Source of the DNA: Gliomastix tumulicola
Lineage: Eukaryota; Ascomycota; Sordariomycetes; Hypocreales; Bionectriaceae
Assembly: GCA_001599755.1 (NCBI GenBank)
Contig: BCHX01000003.1
Span: forward strand, 5,231,782 to 5,295,781
Direction of reading: 5' to 3'
DNA: 64,000 bases
The number at the start of each line of letters is the position of its first letter. Within the stretch, counting starts at the first letter, position 1. Shown piece after piece: positions 11,448-22,399 of this stretch. The translations under genes were made by a program, and so were the position numbers. The notes under the pieces are model-generated. The model was not told where the DNA came from, did not search any database, and saw nothing but the letters and a program-made list of their open reading frames with translations.

Positions 11448-12570
11448 GGTTGCTTCCCGAACTCGTTTACGTTTATGTTGAACAAACCGATTGTGAAAGA
11501 GGCATGGGAAATACACAGAGATGTCAGTGTGTCACCCTGGTAGCCAACTGGATAAGACTTCGCCTGACAAGTGAAAGGAAGGGTTCCATTCTGTCTTTAC
11601 TCCTTTTTATGTAGGAGACTCTCACCCCAACAAGCGACCTCTGAACCCCGCAAATCCTGCTCTACCAACCCCGCAGTGTCCTTAATCTGGGGGTGGGGGT
11701 TCTAAGCGAGCTACCCCGGTTCTGCCGAGCAGTTCATGAGCTCAGGAGTAGGAAGTGTGCTACGGTATCATGCTGCCAATACCGAAAGTAAGACGAACAA
11801 GAGCGTTGAATGGGCTGGACGCTTCGAGAAAGATGTAGCATGCCAGCGTTACTTCGAGTCGAGGTCGCTTGCAACCCCAGGGCGATCAACATGTGTTGAG
11901 AAGTCAGCAAGCCAGCAGCGAAATGACAAGGGGACGTGATGCATGGACATGCATGTCGTGAAGTCACCCGTCGTTTCTGTCACTGTGAGAGGGAAAAGGA
12001 AGACTACTAGAGAGCTCTCATTGGTGGAATTTGATCTCACGAGGTACATGGTTCTTGCGGAAAACTTCATTACCCAGTCCATATTTTGCCGGTATGGGAC
12101 ACTGTAGCGGAAAATTGATGCTTCATAATCAACGCCCCCGCAACATAGCTCTAATTGGATGTTCTTCGCGTCGCAGAACAGCTTTTGGTCAGCTATTTGA
12201 GCGAATGTGATACCAAAGGTGAGCCTGTAGGGCCAACCAATCTGATTTTGCGAGGTTTGGCGCTGTCGTTGCAGCCCATTATTGTAGCAGGGAATGGAAG
12301 TGGTATGTGGTAGTCCTGTCACTATTAACACGTATCCATTATAGGCTAAATACCGTTTATCGACGTGCATATCCGTGTTTCCGATGTCGTCGGCAATATG
12401 AGAACGCGCCTCCAATCTCACAGTCGGGGTAGAGATAACCGATTGCTAATACCCCTCCATGGATGAGGCATTCCACGAGCTGCGACTGGGTTTGGATCAA
12501 ACCCAGGCGTATTTGAGGGTTCACTTCTCATTCATTCAGACGCATCACCACTGTCCTCTAATCAGGCACG
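11448..12570. promoter_or_regulatory. Shared intergenic region between sugar transporter and GH127 gene
   Basis: About 1.1 kb between two divergent genes of related function, so both promoters must lie here. No coding frame is supported. A run of C and G around 11689-11701 (CTGGGGGTGGGGG) is the only obvious short motif. Specific operator sites were not identified. Confidence 0.55.
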
Positions 12571-14516
12571 ATGGAGGTTCCAACACGCAATGTCGATATC
12601 ACCTCCCCTTTCTGGTCGGCAGTCCAAAGCCGTAGTCGGACGAAAACCATACCAGCACTTGTGAAGGCCCAGAAAGATTCTGGCCACTGGTACTGCTTGA
12701 CATGGAAGGAGGGCCATGAAACCCGACCACACGTACGGCCAAGCCCTTTTTATCGTTAGTAGATCGGTATATGTGCTGACGGTTATATACATAGCCATTC
12801 TGGGACAGCGACATTTACAAGTTCACAGAGGCGGCATGTTATTTCCTAATGAAACATCCAGACGACGAAGTCATGGCCGCTGTCGAGGAGGCTGTTGACA
12901 ATATCCGCGGAGCTCAGCATCCAGATGGCTACCTTAATTCTTACTACACCGTGCGTGGGATCAAGGATCGTTGGACAAATCTGCGCGACATGCATGAGCT
13001 ATACTGCATCGGCCATCTCATTGAAGCCTGCGTCGCCTATGAGACGTTGACGAACCGGAGCGGTCGACTACTCGAACCTGTCATGAAAGTCGTCAAGCAT
13101 ATCGACTCTGTTTTCGGCTCAGAGTCCGGAAAGAAGCACGGTTATCCTGGCCACGAAGAGATCGAGGTTGGGCTGCTGCGGCTGTATCAGCTGACGAACG
13201 ACCCCCTCTTGCTGAAGGTCGCGGAGTATTTCATTCTGGAGCGAGGCAAGAGGGATGATCGCGGGGAAATCTACTTTGATAAAGAAGCTTGGGCACGGGG
13301 TAATGATCCATCCGACTGGGACAGCTTCGAAATGAGACCGACCTACCAAAAGCCAAGGGACTACGGCTACCATCAGGCAGACCTCCCACTCGTGCAAGCC
13401 ACTGACATCTGTGGCCACTCCGTCCGAGCAATGTACTATCTGACAGCTGCCACCGACCTTGTCCGCCTCACTGGAAACGAAGCTGTTGAGGCTGCTGCGC
13501 ACAGATTGTGGAGAGACATGGTGGACAGGAAAATGTACATCACGGGCGGTCTGGGCTCAGTTCGACAGTGGGAGGGTTTCGGAGCTCCTTACGTTCTCGG
13601 AGACACCGAAGAGGGTGGCATCTGCTACGCCGAGACTTGTGCAACGTTCGGCCTCATCGTCTGGTGCCAGCGCCTCTTGCAGCTGAATCTCATCTCCGAG
13701 TACGCCGACATCATGGAGATTGGCCTCTACAACGGCTTCCTCGGCGCCGTGGGATTAGAGGGCGAAACATTCTACTACGAGAACCCGCTACGGACGTTCA
13801 CGGGGCGCCCCAAAGACCGAAGCCGCTGGTTCCAGGTCGCCTGCTGCCCGCCAAATGTGGCAAAGCTGCTTGGCAATCTTGGGGCCTATATCTTCTCTGT
13901 CAAAGATGGCTACGTTGCGATCCACCTCTACATCGCGGGCACACTCAAAGTGCCCGGCAGCGATGCTGTGGTCACCGTCGAGACAGACGCGCCTTGGACT
14001 GGGAACGTTGAGGTGACATGGACCGGCTCCGTGAAGCTCGCCATACGCATCCCGGGCTGGGCAAAGGGAGACTTCAAGGTCAGTATGGAGGGAGGCACGG
14101 TAAAGAATGGCTATCTGTACCTGCCGCCCGCCAGAGATGGACGTCTGCATATCACTTTTGACTTGAAGCCGAAAAAGATGTATGCTCACCCGAAGACTGG
14201 GAAAAACGAGGTGTCCATCATGCGTGGGCCACTTGTCTACTGCATTGAGGATGTGGACAATGATCTCGATATCGATTCTATCATTCTATCTGCTGATCCG
14301 GTGAAGGATGGCACGCCCCTCAAGATCCTTGGCCACGATGTCGTGCCTGTTATTGCCAAGGGAAGGCAGCTGAGGAGTTCGAACTCGAATAAGCTCTACG
14401 ATGAGGAGGACTACCTGAGAGGAGATCAGCAGGATCTGGTGTTTGTGCCGTTCTTCGCTAGGGCAAATAGGGGGGGCAAGGGGGGCATGAGGGTATGGTG
14501 TCCAAGGGAATATTAG
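12571..14516 (+). CDS. GH127 beta-L-arabinofuranosidase-like glycosidase
   Basis: A retaining glycosidase of the GH127 (DUF1680/COG3533) family, which removes beta-linked L-arabinofuranose using a zinc-bound cysteine nucleophile. Exons 12571-12732 and 12795-14516 encode 627 residues. The intron (62 bp, GTACGG donor, CTGAC branch) joins RPH to PFWDSD exactly within the conserved FWDSD motif. The catalytic set is present: Glu334 and Cys336 in YAETC, and the Cys pair 404-405 in ACCPPN. These match the Glu, Cys, Cys-Cys zinc site of the bifidobacterial enzyme HypBA1 in order and spacing. An alpha/alpha barrel precedes a beta-sandwich C-terminal part. There is no signal peptide, so the enzyme should be intracellular and need an importer; the divergent sugar transporter is a natural partner. 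Confidence 0.9.
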
Positions 14517-15939
14517 CTCGAGATGGAGTTACAGAGACAGCGGAGGTCTGCAATGAGATTCGTGCCGGCTTCAAGGACTTCGGCACCGAGTATGGGCGCG
14601 AATGCTTATGTGGCAGTATCCCCCTCCTCCAATGCTGCAGAGGATGGTTGTACGGTGCCTTGCTTCGGAGACAGCGAGCAGACAGGCGGTGACAACAACA
14701 ATCAGCTTCACATCCACCCTATTTGGATTATGCTGCTCCTTGTAGTTCTATTGCCGATGATACTTGTCCCAGGGTGTCACTATGTCCGACTATTTTCTAT
14801 GTGAGATATGTCGTATACCAAGCTCGTGACCGTGCTCTCAATGTCTCAGAGACTACTGAGCCTTGCTCCCCCGTTTGGGCTGATAGTGCTTACTTCAGCG
14901 TGGAGTTCGGGACCGAGTGCTGGAAAGCCGGACTTCTGGGACTTCCAACACCGAGCCAGACAGTCTGTCACAAGGCTGCTGCTGCGGCGGCGGCGGCGAG
15001 CACACAGAGCTGCAGAGAATACCAATAGAACGGCTCTACATGGCTCGCTTTCAGACATTCTATTGGCAGCGCGGCGTGAAAATCTACGCCCCCAACTAGG
15101 GCCGGCTGGATCCCATGGAGACCCTGAATGCCCCTGTCTCGGCTACGACTCAGGGGACCAGCGGACTTTGGATTGGGTCCATTCTTTTAGAGCCGCTTCA
15201 CTCTCCCCTACGAACCTTTCCTTTCCCCCTCTTCTCTGAATACGCATCAATACGAAACAATCTGTGTGATGTTCTATCTGTCGTTCGAACAATATCCAAA
15301 CCTTGAAACTGTCTGCACAACTCTCTGATCGGACTGCAACCGCAGGATAACAATTGATTGGGAAAAGGTGCTCAGCGAGTTGGGGGCGTCTTACGGCAAT
15401 AAGGGCGAGACTGTGCAATCCGTCTTTCGACACCTGTCTCGTGATGGACATCATGTGAAATGGTACTTGGGGGCGCCTGTGTGCGGCTGCATCCTCTTAG
15501 TAGTTGGAGAGAGTTCAATTCACTCCGTAGAATCGCCCGGAGGAAGCGAGACCCGAGCCTTGGACAGTAAGACGAACGAGTAAGACGTGCGAGTGGGAAG
15601 CCGTGAATTGGCCAGGTGACATGCGGGATAATGCAGCTGATCGGATCCCGTGGAAGCCCTCATCACCGAAACCCCGTCTTATTGGTCCCCTGCAAGCCAC
15701 AGCGCGTGGAAGAGGGGATGGCTGCATCAACCAACGCGTTCTTCAGCCCCAAAAGGACTTTTCGGCAATGATCAGCAGGAGCTGAAGTAAGACCTAATAA
15801 GACCAAACCCCACTTGAGCCATTGTGTGATCGGGTCTATGACGCTTCGAAATAAATACTCGAGGCATGAATGGAATGGTTTCGTCCCCTGGAGCTCGTTT
15901 CTTCATTCCCGAAAGTTTGAGAGAGACCAAATTTCCAAC
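14517..15939. other. Intergenic region, promoter of the secreted FAD oxidoreductase at its right end
   Basis: About 1.4 kb without a supported gene. Plus-strand frames at 14523-15239 overlap each other in different frames and show no domain. A GCGGCG run occurs near 14983-14998. A TATA-like AAATAAATA at 15849-15857 lies about 85 bp upstream of the next start codon. Confidence 0.5.
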
Positions 15940-17364
15940 ATGCGTCTGTTTTCTGGAATACTCATACTCCCCTTGATCACAGCTGGAGCAGCTGCGCTTG
16001 GCCCTTCGTCTGACTACGCCGCTGTTGTTGAGCGAGATGTAGTTGTCATCGGTGGCGGCTCATCTGGCACCTATGCAGCCGTCCGTCTCCAAGAGGAGGG
16101 TCACACAGTCGTTGTCCTGGAGAAGGAGGATCATCTGGGTGGTCACACCGTGACTTACACCGATCCCGATACAGGCCTGCCTTTCAATCTCGGGGTCGTC
16201 ATCTACCACGACTCGCCCATTGTGCGCAACTACTTCGGCAATCTCGGCGTGGCTCTCCAGAAGGGCGGCCCTGGAGGCGGCTCCGAGCAAGGCTTCTATG
16301 ACCTTTCCACCGGCCGCTCCGTCGAAGAGTACAAGCCTGTCCTTCCAGATGCACTTGGGGCCGCGACACAGAAGTACGTGAGCATCCTGGTGGAGAAGTA
16401 TCCATACCTCGGCCTGGGATACGACTTGCCCGATCCCGTCCCGGAGGAGCTCCTGGCCCCGTACTCGGAATTCATCGAGACGAATGGCTTGGGCGACATC
16501 GTGCAGTTTGTCAACTCCATCGCGGGCTGCAACGGGAACTTGCTCGAGCGACCCACGCTTTACGGCCTCAAGGTCTTCAGTCCCTTGCTTGCGCAGGCCG
16601 TTGCTGCTGGCTTCATTAATGCCGCGTCGGGTGACAACCGCGACTTGTACCGCGCAGCCGAGAAGCGGTTCGGAGCGGATCAGAGTGTCATCGTGAAGTC
16701 CCAGATCAAGAAGGTCAAGCGGTCTGCGGACGGGGTCCAAGTCTGGACCAAGACGCCTGAGGGCAAGGTGCTTGTCAAGGCAAAGAAGCTGGTGCTTGCC
16801 ATCCCGCCGACGTTGGAGAATCTTCAACGCATCGGACTGGACCTGACACCGAAGGAGAAGCGTCTTTTCAAGAAGTTCAAGGGCTTTCTCTACGGGTCTA
16901 CTGTTTTCACCCATCCGGGCATCGACCCCAACAAGGGGTTTACCAACATCGGAGAGGATACGCCCTACAACCTCCTCAAGCTCCCCGGATCCTACAGCAT
17001 CGGCACTCTAGCCGCAGGGAACATCACTACCAACAAGGTCTCAGCCTACTTTGGCGGTTTGGACCCCAAGTTGTCCAACGACAAAATCAAGCGCCTGGTC
17101 AAGGGTGAGCTTGACAATCTGGCCAGGGAGGGTAATATCGGGGAAGGAGAGACTGATTTTGTCTACTTTGGTAACCATTCGCCATACCATCTTCACGTCT
17201 CCCCGAACGAGGTGCGCAAGGGCTTCTACAAGGAACTCTACGCCCTCGAGGGCCAGAAGAACACCTTTTGGACTGGAGCTGCGTTTGTGGACAACGACAG
17301 CACCCTCATCTGGACCTGGACTGAGTCGTACCTACTCCAGCTTATCCTCAGTTCCTTAGAGTAG
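15940..17364 (+). CDS. Secreted FAD-dependent oxidoreductase (amine-oxidase fold)
   Basis: An intronless frame; from the ATG at 15940 it encodes 474 residues. An upstream in-frame start at 15814 is less likely because it would bury the signal peptide. The protein begins with a typical secretory signal (MRLFSGILILPLITAGAAAL). It continues with the dinucleotide-binding motif VVIGGGSSGTYAAVRLQEEG and an acidic strand end (VVVLEKEDHLGGH). The GG doublet and His are typical of the flavin amine oxidase/phytoene desaturase superfamily, including fungal beta-cyclopiazonate dehydrogenase-like proteins. The C-terminal part has YFGNHSPYHLHVS. The substrate cannot be told from sequence; an extracellular or vacuolar oxidase is inferred from the signal peptide. 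Confidence 0.82.
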   Translation: MRLFSGILILPLITAGAAALGPSSDYAAVVERDVVVIGGGSSGTYAAVRLQEEGHTVVVLEKEDHLGGHTVTYTDPDTGLPFNLGVVIYHDSPIVRNYFGNLGVALQKGGPGGGSEQGFYDLSTGRSVEEYKPVLPDALGAATQKYVSILVEKYPYLGLGYDLPDPVPEELLAPYSEFIETNGLGDIVQFVNSIAGCNGNLLERPTLYGLKVFSPLLAQAVAAGFINAASGDNRDLYRAAEKRFGADQSVIVKSQIKKVKRSADGVQVWTKTPEGKVLVKAKKLVLAIPPTLENLQRIGLDLTPKEKRLFKKFKGFLYGSTVFTHPGIDPNKGFTNIGEDTPYNLLKLPGSYSIGTLAAGNITTNKVSAYFGGLDPKLSNDKIKRLVKGELDNLAREGNIGEGETDFVYFGNHSPYHLHVSPNEVRKGFYKELYALEGQKNTFWTGAAFVDNDSTLIWTWTESYLLQLILSSLE

Positions 17365-17741
17365 ACTCGGTACCTTGCAAGCAAGCACTGAGCTTTGGTT
17401 AAAGAAGGATAGAAGTCCGTCAATACTTTGCCTTGCAGCCCGCTCATGTGAATCATCCGTGATCGTGCCTGCATCAGAGGCAACAACCGCGCTGGTATCG
17501 ACTTGGAGATATTGTGAACTTGTAAGTAGAGTCGAGCTTGGCAGTCAAAGAGTATTGCCTGATAGACGACATTCAGTATGGTGAATTGCGCGGCAGTCAC
17601 ATGAAATGAGGTGGATGGACTTGTAAATGTATCGTCGACTATCAAGTAGGAGATTGGTTATGGCTCGAGCCGCCGGCTACCTTGACAGAGGAAGGAGACG
17701 CGACAACCCCTAGTTACTCTCTACTCCATTCTCCAGGTGCC
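17365..17741. other. Convergent 3' intergenic region
   Basis: Between the stop codons of two converging genes. No gene or repeat seen; it should hold both polyadenylation regions. Confidence 0.5.
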
Positions 17742-19566
17742 TTAGAGGGTATATAGAAAGTTGTCTAGTCCCTCCAGCACCACAGCTCCTTCCTTGGCCT
17801 TCTTATTACAGTAATGAAACCAAACAGACAGGCCCGCTGTGCAGACCAGGATGCAGAAGTTGCAAGCCAGAGAGGCGTAAACGCCGGGCAGATACCTCGG
17901 CAAATCCTGGCTCCTGAAGACCAGAGCACCCGCAATGCCTCCGACACCGCCGGCCCCAACGAGAGTGGCACTGCAGAAGGCACGCTTCCAATGGCCTCGG
18001 ATGTTGTTTGCCTGGTAGGTTAGGACTGGTGGTGTATTCCCGCTGGCGCCGGCAACGACAAGGAAGGTACCGAAGTAGCGCACTCCATTCGAATGGTGGT
18101 AGGACATGACAACGAGACCGACGATGGCGACGACGGCATTGAAGGCAATGAAGGGGCCGCGCAGGCGGTAGCGGTCACTGAGCCAGGCCTGTGCGTACAT
18201 GTACAAGCCCGTGAAGACCCAAGGTGGCACAATGAGGCACTGCGCCTCAGCGGTATTGAAACCTAGTAGAGTGGTTTATGTGTTAACGCTTGGTGTGCTT
18301 CGGCATAAAAGAGAAACCTCACAAGATCAGACAGATCTAGAGAGAGTCAAAACGGCTTACCTAGTCCAACGAGAATGATTGGAAGAAAGTAGTTGATAGA
18401 ATAGCCGACCGTCGTGACACAGAAGAACATGAAGGCAAACACCCAGATCTTCAAGTCAGCAGCCGGGGAAAGGAACGCCGAGAAGGAGAAAGGCTCGGTC
18501 TGGGCGTCCTCCCGATCGCGGTTGACTCGACGTATGACGAAGTCTCTCTCCTCGCGGTTGAGAAACCTCCAGGATAGATGAGCATCCTCTGGGAAACCGA
18601 CAAGGAACACGAAAGAGGCGAGTGCCCCAAGGCAAGAAATGATACCCTCGATGATGAAGATCCACCTCCAGCCGCGTAAGCCGGCCTGCCCTTCCATCTT
18701 GGAAAGGCCGTAGGCAAGGATGCCGCCCAGAGCACCGGCCACACACCCGACGCCGTAGAAGACCGTGTAGCGCTTCTGTACTTCATATCGCGTGTACCAC
18801 GTACTGAGGAGGTACACTGCGCCGGGAAAGAAGCCTGCTTCAAATACCCTATGGGATGATGTTAGTGATGCAGCTGAGGTGATGAAAGAATAGCAGGATG
18901 GACGCATGCCCATTCCATTCTGTCAGAGCCCAAAGTAATGCCACTCACCCAACAAGGACTCGCAAGCCAGCGAGCGTCTGCCACGTTTTAACGAACCCAA
19001 TCCCAATCATGACAGCGCCCCAAGCCAACGTGATGCCACTGAGGAACCATCTTGGGCCGATCTTGCGCGTGAGAACAGTGCCAAGGGGCTGAAATACAGT
19101 GTATGCTGCAAAGAACGTGAGGATAACGATGGAGTAACGCGTTCCTACTTGAAGCTCCAAGTCTTGATTCAGGCCCGCGATGCCGGCGGTCGAGATGTTG
19201 ATTCGGTCTACCAGCGATATGATATAGAGGCATGCGAGGATACCGACGAGTCTGTAGTCACTAGAGGGCTTTGTGTTAGTATTGATCGACCACTAAAACG
19301 TCTAACCTCAAGGCAGTGTAGTGATAAATAAGGGGGACACATGCTCTCTCTGTAAGACCTGTTCCAGCCCGCAAGCCAGAAGGGTAGAGTGGCACTTACA
19401 TTCGACGAATGATGGCATGCTGCTGAGCGAGAGAGTAGGCCTCATCGGCGCCGATACCTTGTCTTTGCGACGAAGATGAGGAGGCGTCAAGCTCTTGCCG
19501 TGGGTGATCCGATGAGGCGGTCTTCTCATCCACGCCCTTGATGTGCTGGATATTCGGTACACTCAT
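17742..19566 (-). CDS. MFS transporter, anion:cation symporter (Dal5-like) family
   Basis: Plasma-membrane carrier of the allantoate/nicotinate/tartrate permease type. Exons 19566-19400, 19260-18949, 18848-18361 and 18262-17742 give 495 residues. The first intron is 139 bp and carries a perfect TACTAACAC branch point; the others are 98-100 bp. Signatures are DYRLVGILACLYIISLVDRINI in helix 1, a GLRVLVGVFEAGFFPG motif spanning the exon 2/3 junction, and RGWRWIFIIEG before helix 6, all diagnostic for this subfamily. The N-terminal 55 residues are a soluble Ser-rich tail. The start at 19566 (MSVPNIQ) was preferred over the in-frame codon 60 bp upstream. Substrates of this subfamily are usually organic anions or vitamins. 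No catabolic gene sits directly next to it except the secreted FAD oxidase. Confidence 0.88.
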
Positions 19567-20062
19567 TTTTGCTGGTGCCGACTTTGACCTCACGTCGAGG
19601 GTAGCAACTGCGACGTTCGGATACAACGGGGAGAAGACAGGACAGAAAGGAGACGAATAAGGAATTGGAAGTTACAATCACATGGAGACGAAAAAAACGT
19701 GGCAAAGTTGGGGAAGGTTGGGGGGGCGTGATGGACGGAGATAATGGATTTGTGTCTAGGCTGGGGGGACTGGTACATATCGCACGCGCACAGGGACGGT
19801 TGGTTTGTCCCGCTGTGAAGTGACTGAGAGGACTTATGGGCTCATTATTGCGCCTGATGCTACCCAACACGGAGGTTGTATTCGGCGTTACCACAAGGAA
19901 GAGTGCATTGCATATCCATATCCGCCCGCCGCAAGACATGGTGCAGCACGCTCGGGCTTTTTGTCCTCAACCTCCTCCTTTGCCAAGTGAAGACTGTGCC
20001 ACACGGGATGTATCAGCGCCGGCTGAAGATGAAATGACAATTGACTACGTCTCTGTAGCTCT
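19567..20062. other. Promoter region of the Dal5-like transporter and 3' flank of the DUF1365 gene
   Basis: No gene supported. The coding-strand leader of the transporter is pyrimidine-rich (for example CCCCCCAACCTTCCC near 19705-19720). Confidence 0.5.
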
Positions 20063-22004
20063 CTATTCGCCGCCAATGACACCTGCCAACGTTGTTCTCC
20101 ACTGCAAGAGCAACGTGGCCAGCATGTACTTGAGTTGAAGGCGAGGATCGCCCTTATCGTGGACGAACTGGTCCAGGAAGCAGTCTGCGCTGTACCCATG
20201 TTTTATAGTGGGCGCAGTTGGTCGCAGTTCCGCTTGCCGCTTGCTCAGCGTTGCATTGCCACCAGGATGCGGGTTGTTGCTGGGGCCTCGACCCCTGGAG
20301 GAGGGCAGCCCGGGATCAGGATATGCCCCCGGTAAAGGTGCAATCCTGCGCAACCGGGCGTGTACTGTCCAGAGCCAGTTCAGCGCGGAGTTTCCGATAT
20401 TAGGCAATTTGGCGATGGGGTGACCGCTGGCCGATGCTGTTGGTTGACTCGTCTCCCGAGACAATGACAACTGCTCCTCTCGAGCTCGGATGGTCATTAT
20501 GAGGCCTGACGCGTCATCAGACCACGCCGCCCGGTTTTCATGGTGAGGATCAAGCAGCACATCCTGCAGCAGGTCGGCTAGTTTGCTGTATGTGATCATC
20601 CGCCGGTAAAAGTGTGGTGCGTGAATCCGCAGGCTGTGGTTGGTGCCCGGTTTGTCGAATTTGAGGGCAGATGAGTACAGCTGCTTTCCGTGAATGCCAG
20701 GGTAACTCATCGACAGACAAATGCAATCATACGTAGACCGCGTCTGGAGAATATGATCCAAGTATTGGACCAGCACAGATCCAACGAGCGCCTCTGATGC
20801 CGTTGGTTGGCGCGCAACGGCAGATTCTCTTGGCTCAGGGCGATACCAGATGTGAATTTTCCGTACTTGAGCTAGCCAGACGGCCTGGAAGACTATCCTT
20901 GGATCTGAGATTTCACTTAGCCAGGCTATACGAGTGGCATTTCGGTCAGTCGCAGGGGTGAGAACTGATGATGGAACGTACAAGTGATCAGGATTGTCCA
21001 GCCCCAAGCTGTGAGAAGCCACAATGACGCCAACATTGAGCACTGTGCAGGGTCATATGGAGGCATCTCGGACCACCAGCGAGCCACAAGCTTGGTGATG
21101 CCTTTGGACGACCGTAGTGTGATCGTGATTGAGAGTCTCCCGTCCTTTTCTGGATCGGTTGTGGACAGCACGTATGAACCCTTTCTTGAGCTGAAAGGTG
21201 AGACATGAAAATCCTTCTCGTGGGTTTGCTTGAATTCGATTGCCCTGGCACTGCTACCATGCCCATGCTGCTGCTGCTGCTCCTGTCTCGAGAATAGGTA
21301 CATCCGTCGTTCCGAAAAGGTATTATTCACCTCAGCAATGACATGCATCAGTTGCTTCTCGGACGTGTACAGGTACCAGAAGGATGCTGGGCTGAACCTG
21401 TAACTGAAGAGGCAGGGAGTAGTGACGAGGTAGACATGGGGATAATCCGAGGGAACCAAACCCTGAGCATCAGTGAACGATCGTCGGTCAGCTGGGATTT
21501 CATGAATCCGTGCACGAATGTGTGAATGAGCTCAGGTGTAGAGAAACTTGCCTGCTCCCTTAAATAGCCGTCGAGATTTGCAGATAGCGTCGATCCGTCT
21601 CGACCCCGATGCAAATGACCCCTGGCGAATACACGCAGCCAGCCCCTGTCCCACCAGCGTATTTCATCGTCGTCTATGGAGAGGAGCCAGTTGGACTTTG
21701 GAGACCGCACAGGAACCCCGACGGATAGTGAAGAGTACGTGAAACCGTGAAATATAGGAGACACGCGATGGTGGGAGATCTTGGCCAAGATGATCTGCGT
21801 CTTGTCGATGGAGATGGTGCTTCTTGAGGCACTGACTGCAGACTGATGACTCGAAGATGGTCGATTGCTCTTGCGTGACTGCAGGTACTGCATGATTGCG
21901 GATATCAAAATTGAGAGGGGTAGGAGATAAAAGATGAGGGACGTTGGGCTGGTCCAACTGGGCGGCAGGCCCATCGGAGGGTGTAAAGACGTCAGGTTGT
22001 TCAT
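20063..22004 (-). CDS. DUF1365-family protein with C-terminal extension
   Basis: Exons 22004-21552, 21462-20982 and 20904-20063 encode 591 residues. After an N-terminal membrane segment (LIFYLLPLSILISAIMQYL) comes the DUF1365 core. It starts with IILAKISHHRVSPIFHGFTYS and RVFARGHLHRG, continues with YLVTTPCLFSYRFSPASFWYLY, then VNNTFSERRMYL, FHVSPF and IHIWYRP. The first intron (21551-21463) is of the rare GC-AG class (GCAAGT donor), and it is the only join that connects the LREQ segment to the conserved YLVTTP strand. The C-terminal half beyond the usual DUF1365 end is present, as in fungal members. DUF1365 has no proven reaction. In several proteobacteria its genes lie beside COG2907 flavoproteins and cyclopropane-fatty-acid-synthase-like methyltransferases; a COG2907 gene lies 8 kb away here (29499-31391). 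Confidence 0.88.
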
Positions 22005-22399
22005 TGGTTATTTCACTGTGGTCAACTCGTTGGGGGCCGACTCAGCTGAGGGGAGAGAGGAAGAGTATTGATCCCTGAAACTATAAGGGCTTTGTCTGGG
22101 AAGGATGGGGTAACATGCTCTGCATAAGTATGATCGGTAAAGTGAGTCTAACTGGATGACACGATAGGGTGCTTCTAAATCTGGGCCACTTTCTGAACTG
22201 AGCGATGATCGCTGCCGGTTTTGCCTGGTTTATCAAGTCTCCATAAATCGAACGTGACAAGGACCACAGAAGGCAAGAATGAGAATGGCAGTCCCTGGAG
22301 GTGCCATGTGCAAGGGGTAGCCACCTCTATACTAATATTTGGACATGAGGAAAGACTAGTATTGCTTCTTGGTGAAATGACGCAAATATTGATTACTGG
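22005..22399. other. Intergenic region, promoter of the DUF1365 gene
   Basis: Just under 400 bp; no gene or repeat seen. It carries the 3' end of the neighbouring MFS gene, transcribed in the same direction. Confidence 0.5.

Noticed and set aside
16060..16914. 284-codon minus-strand frame
   Set aside because: It is an antisense shadow of the intact FAD oxidoreductase gene, whose frame carries recognisable motifs.
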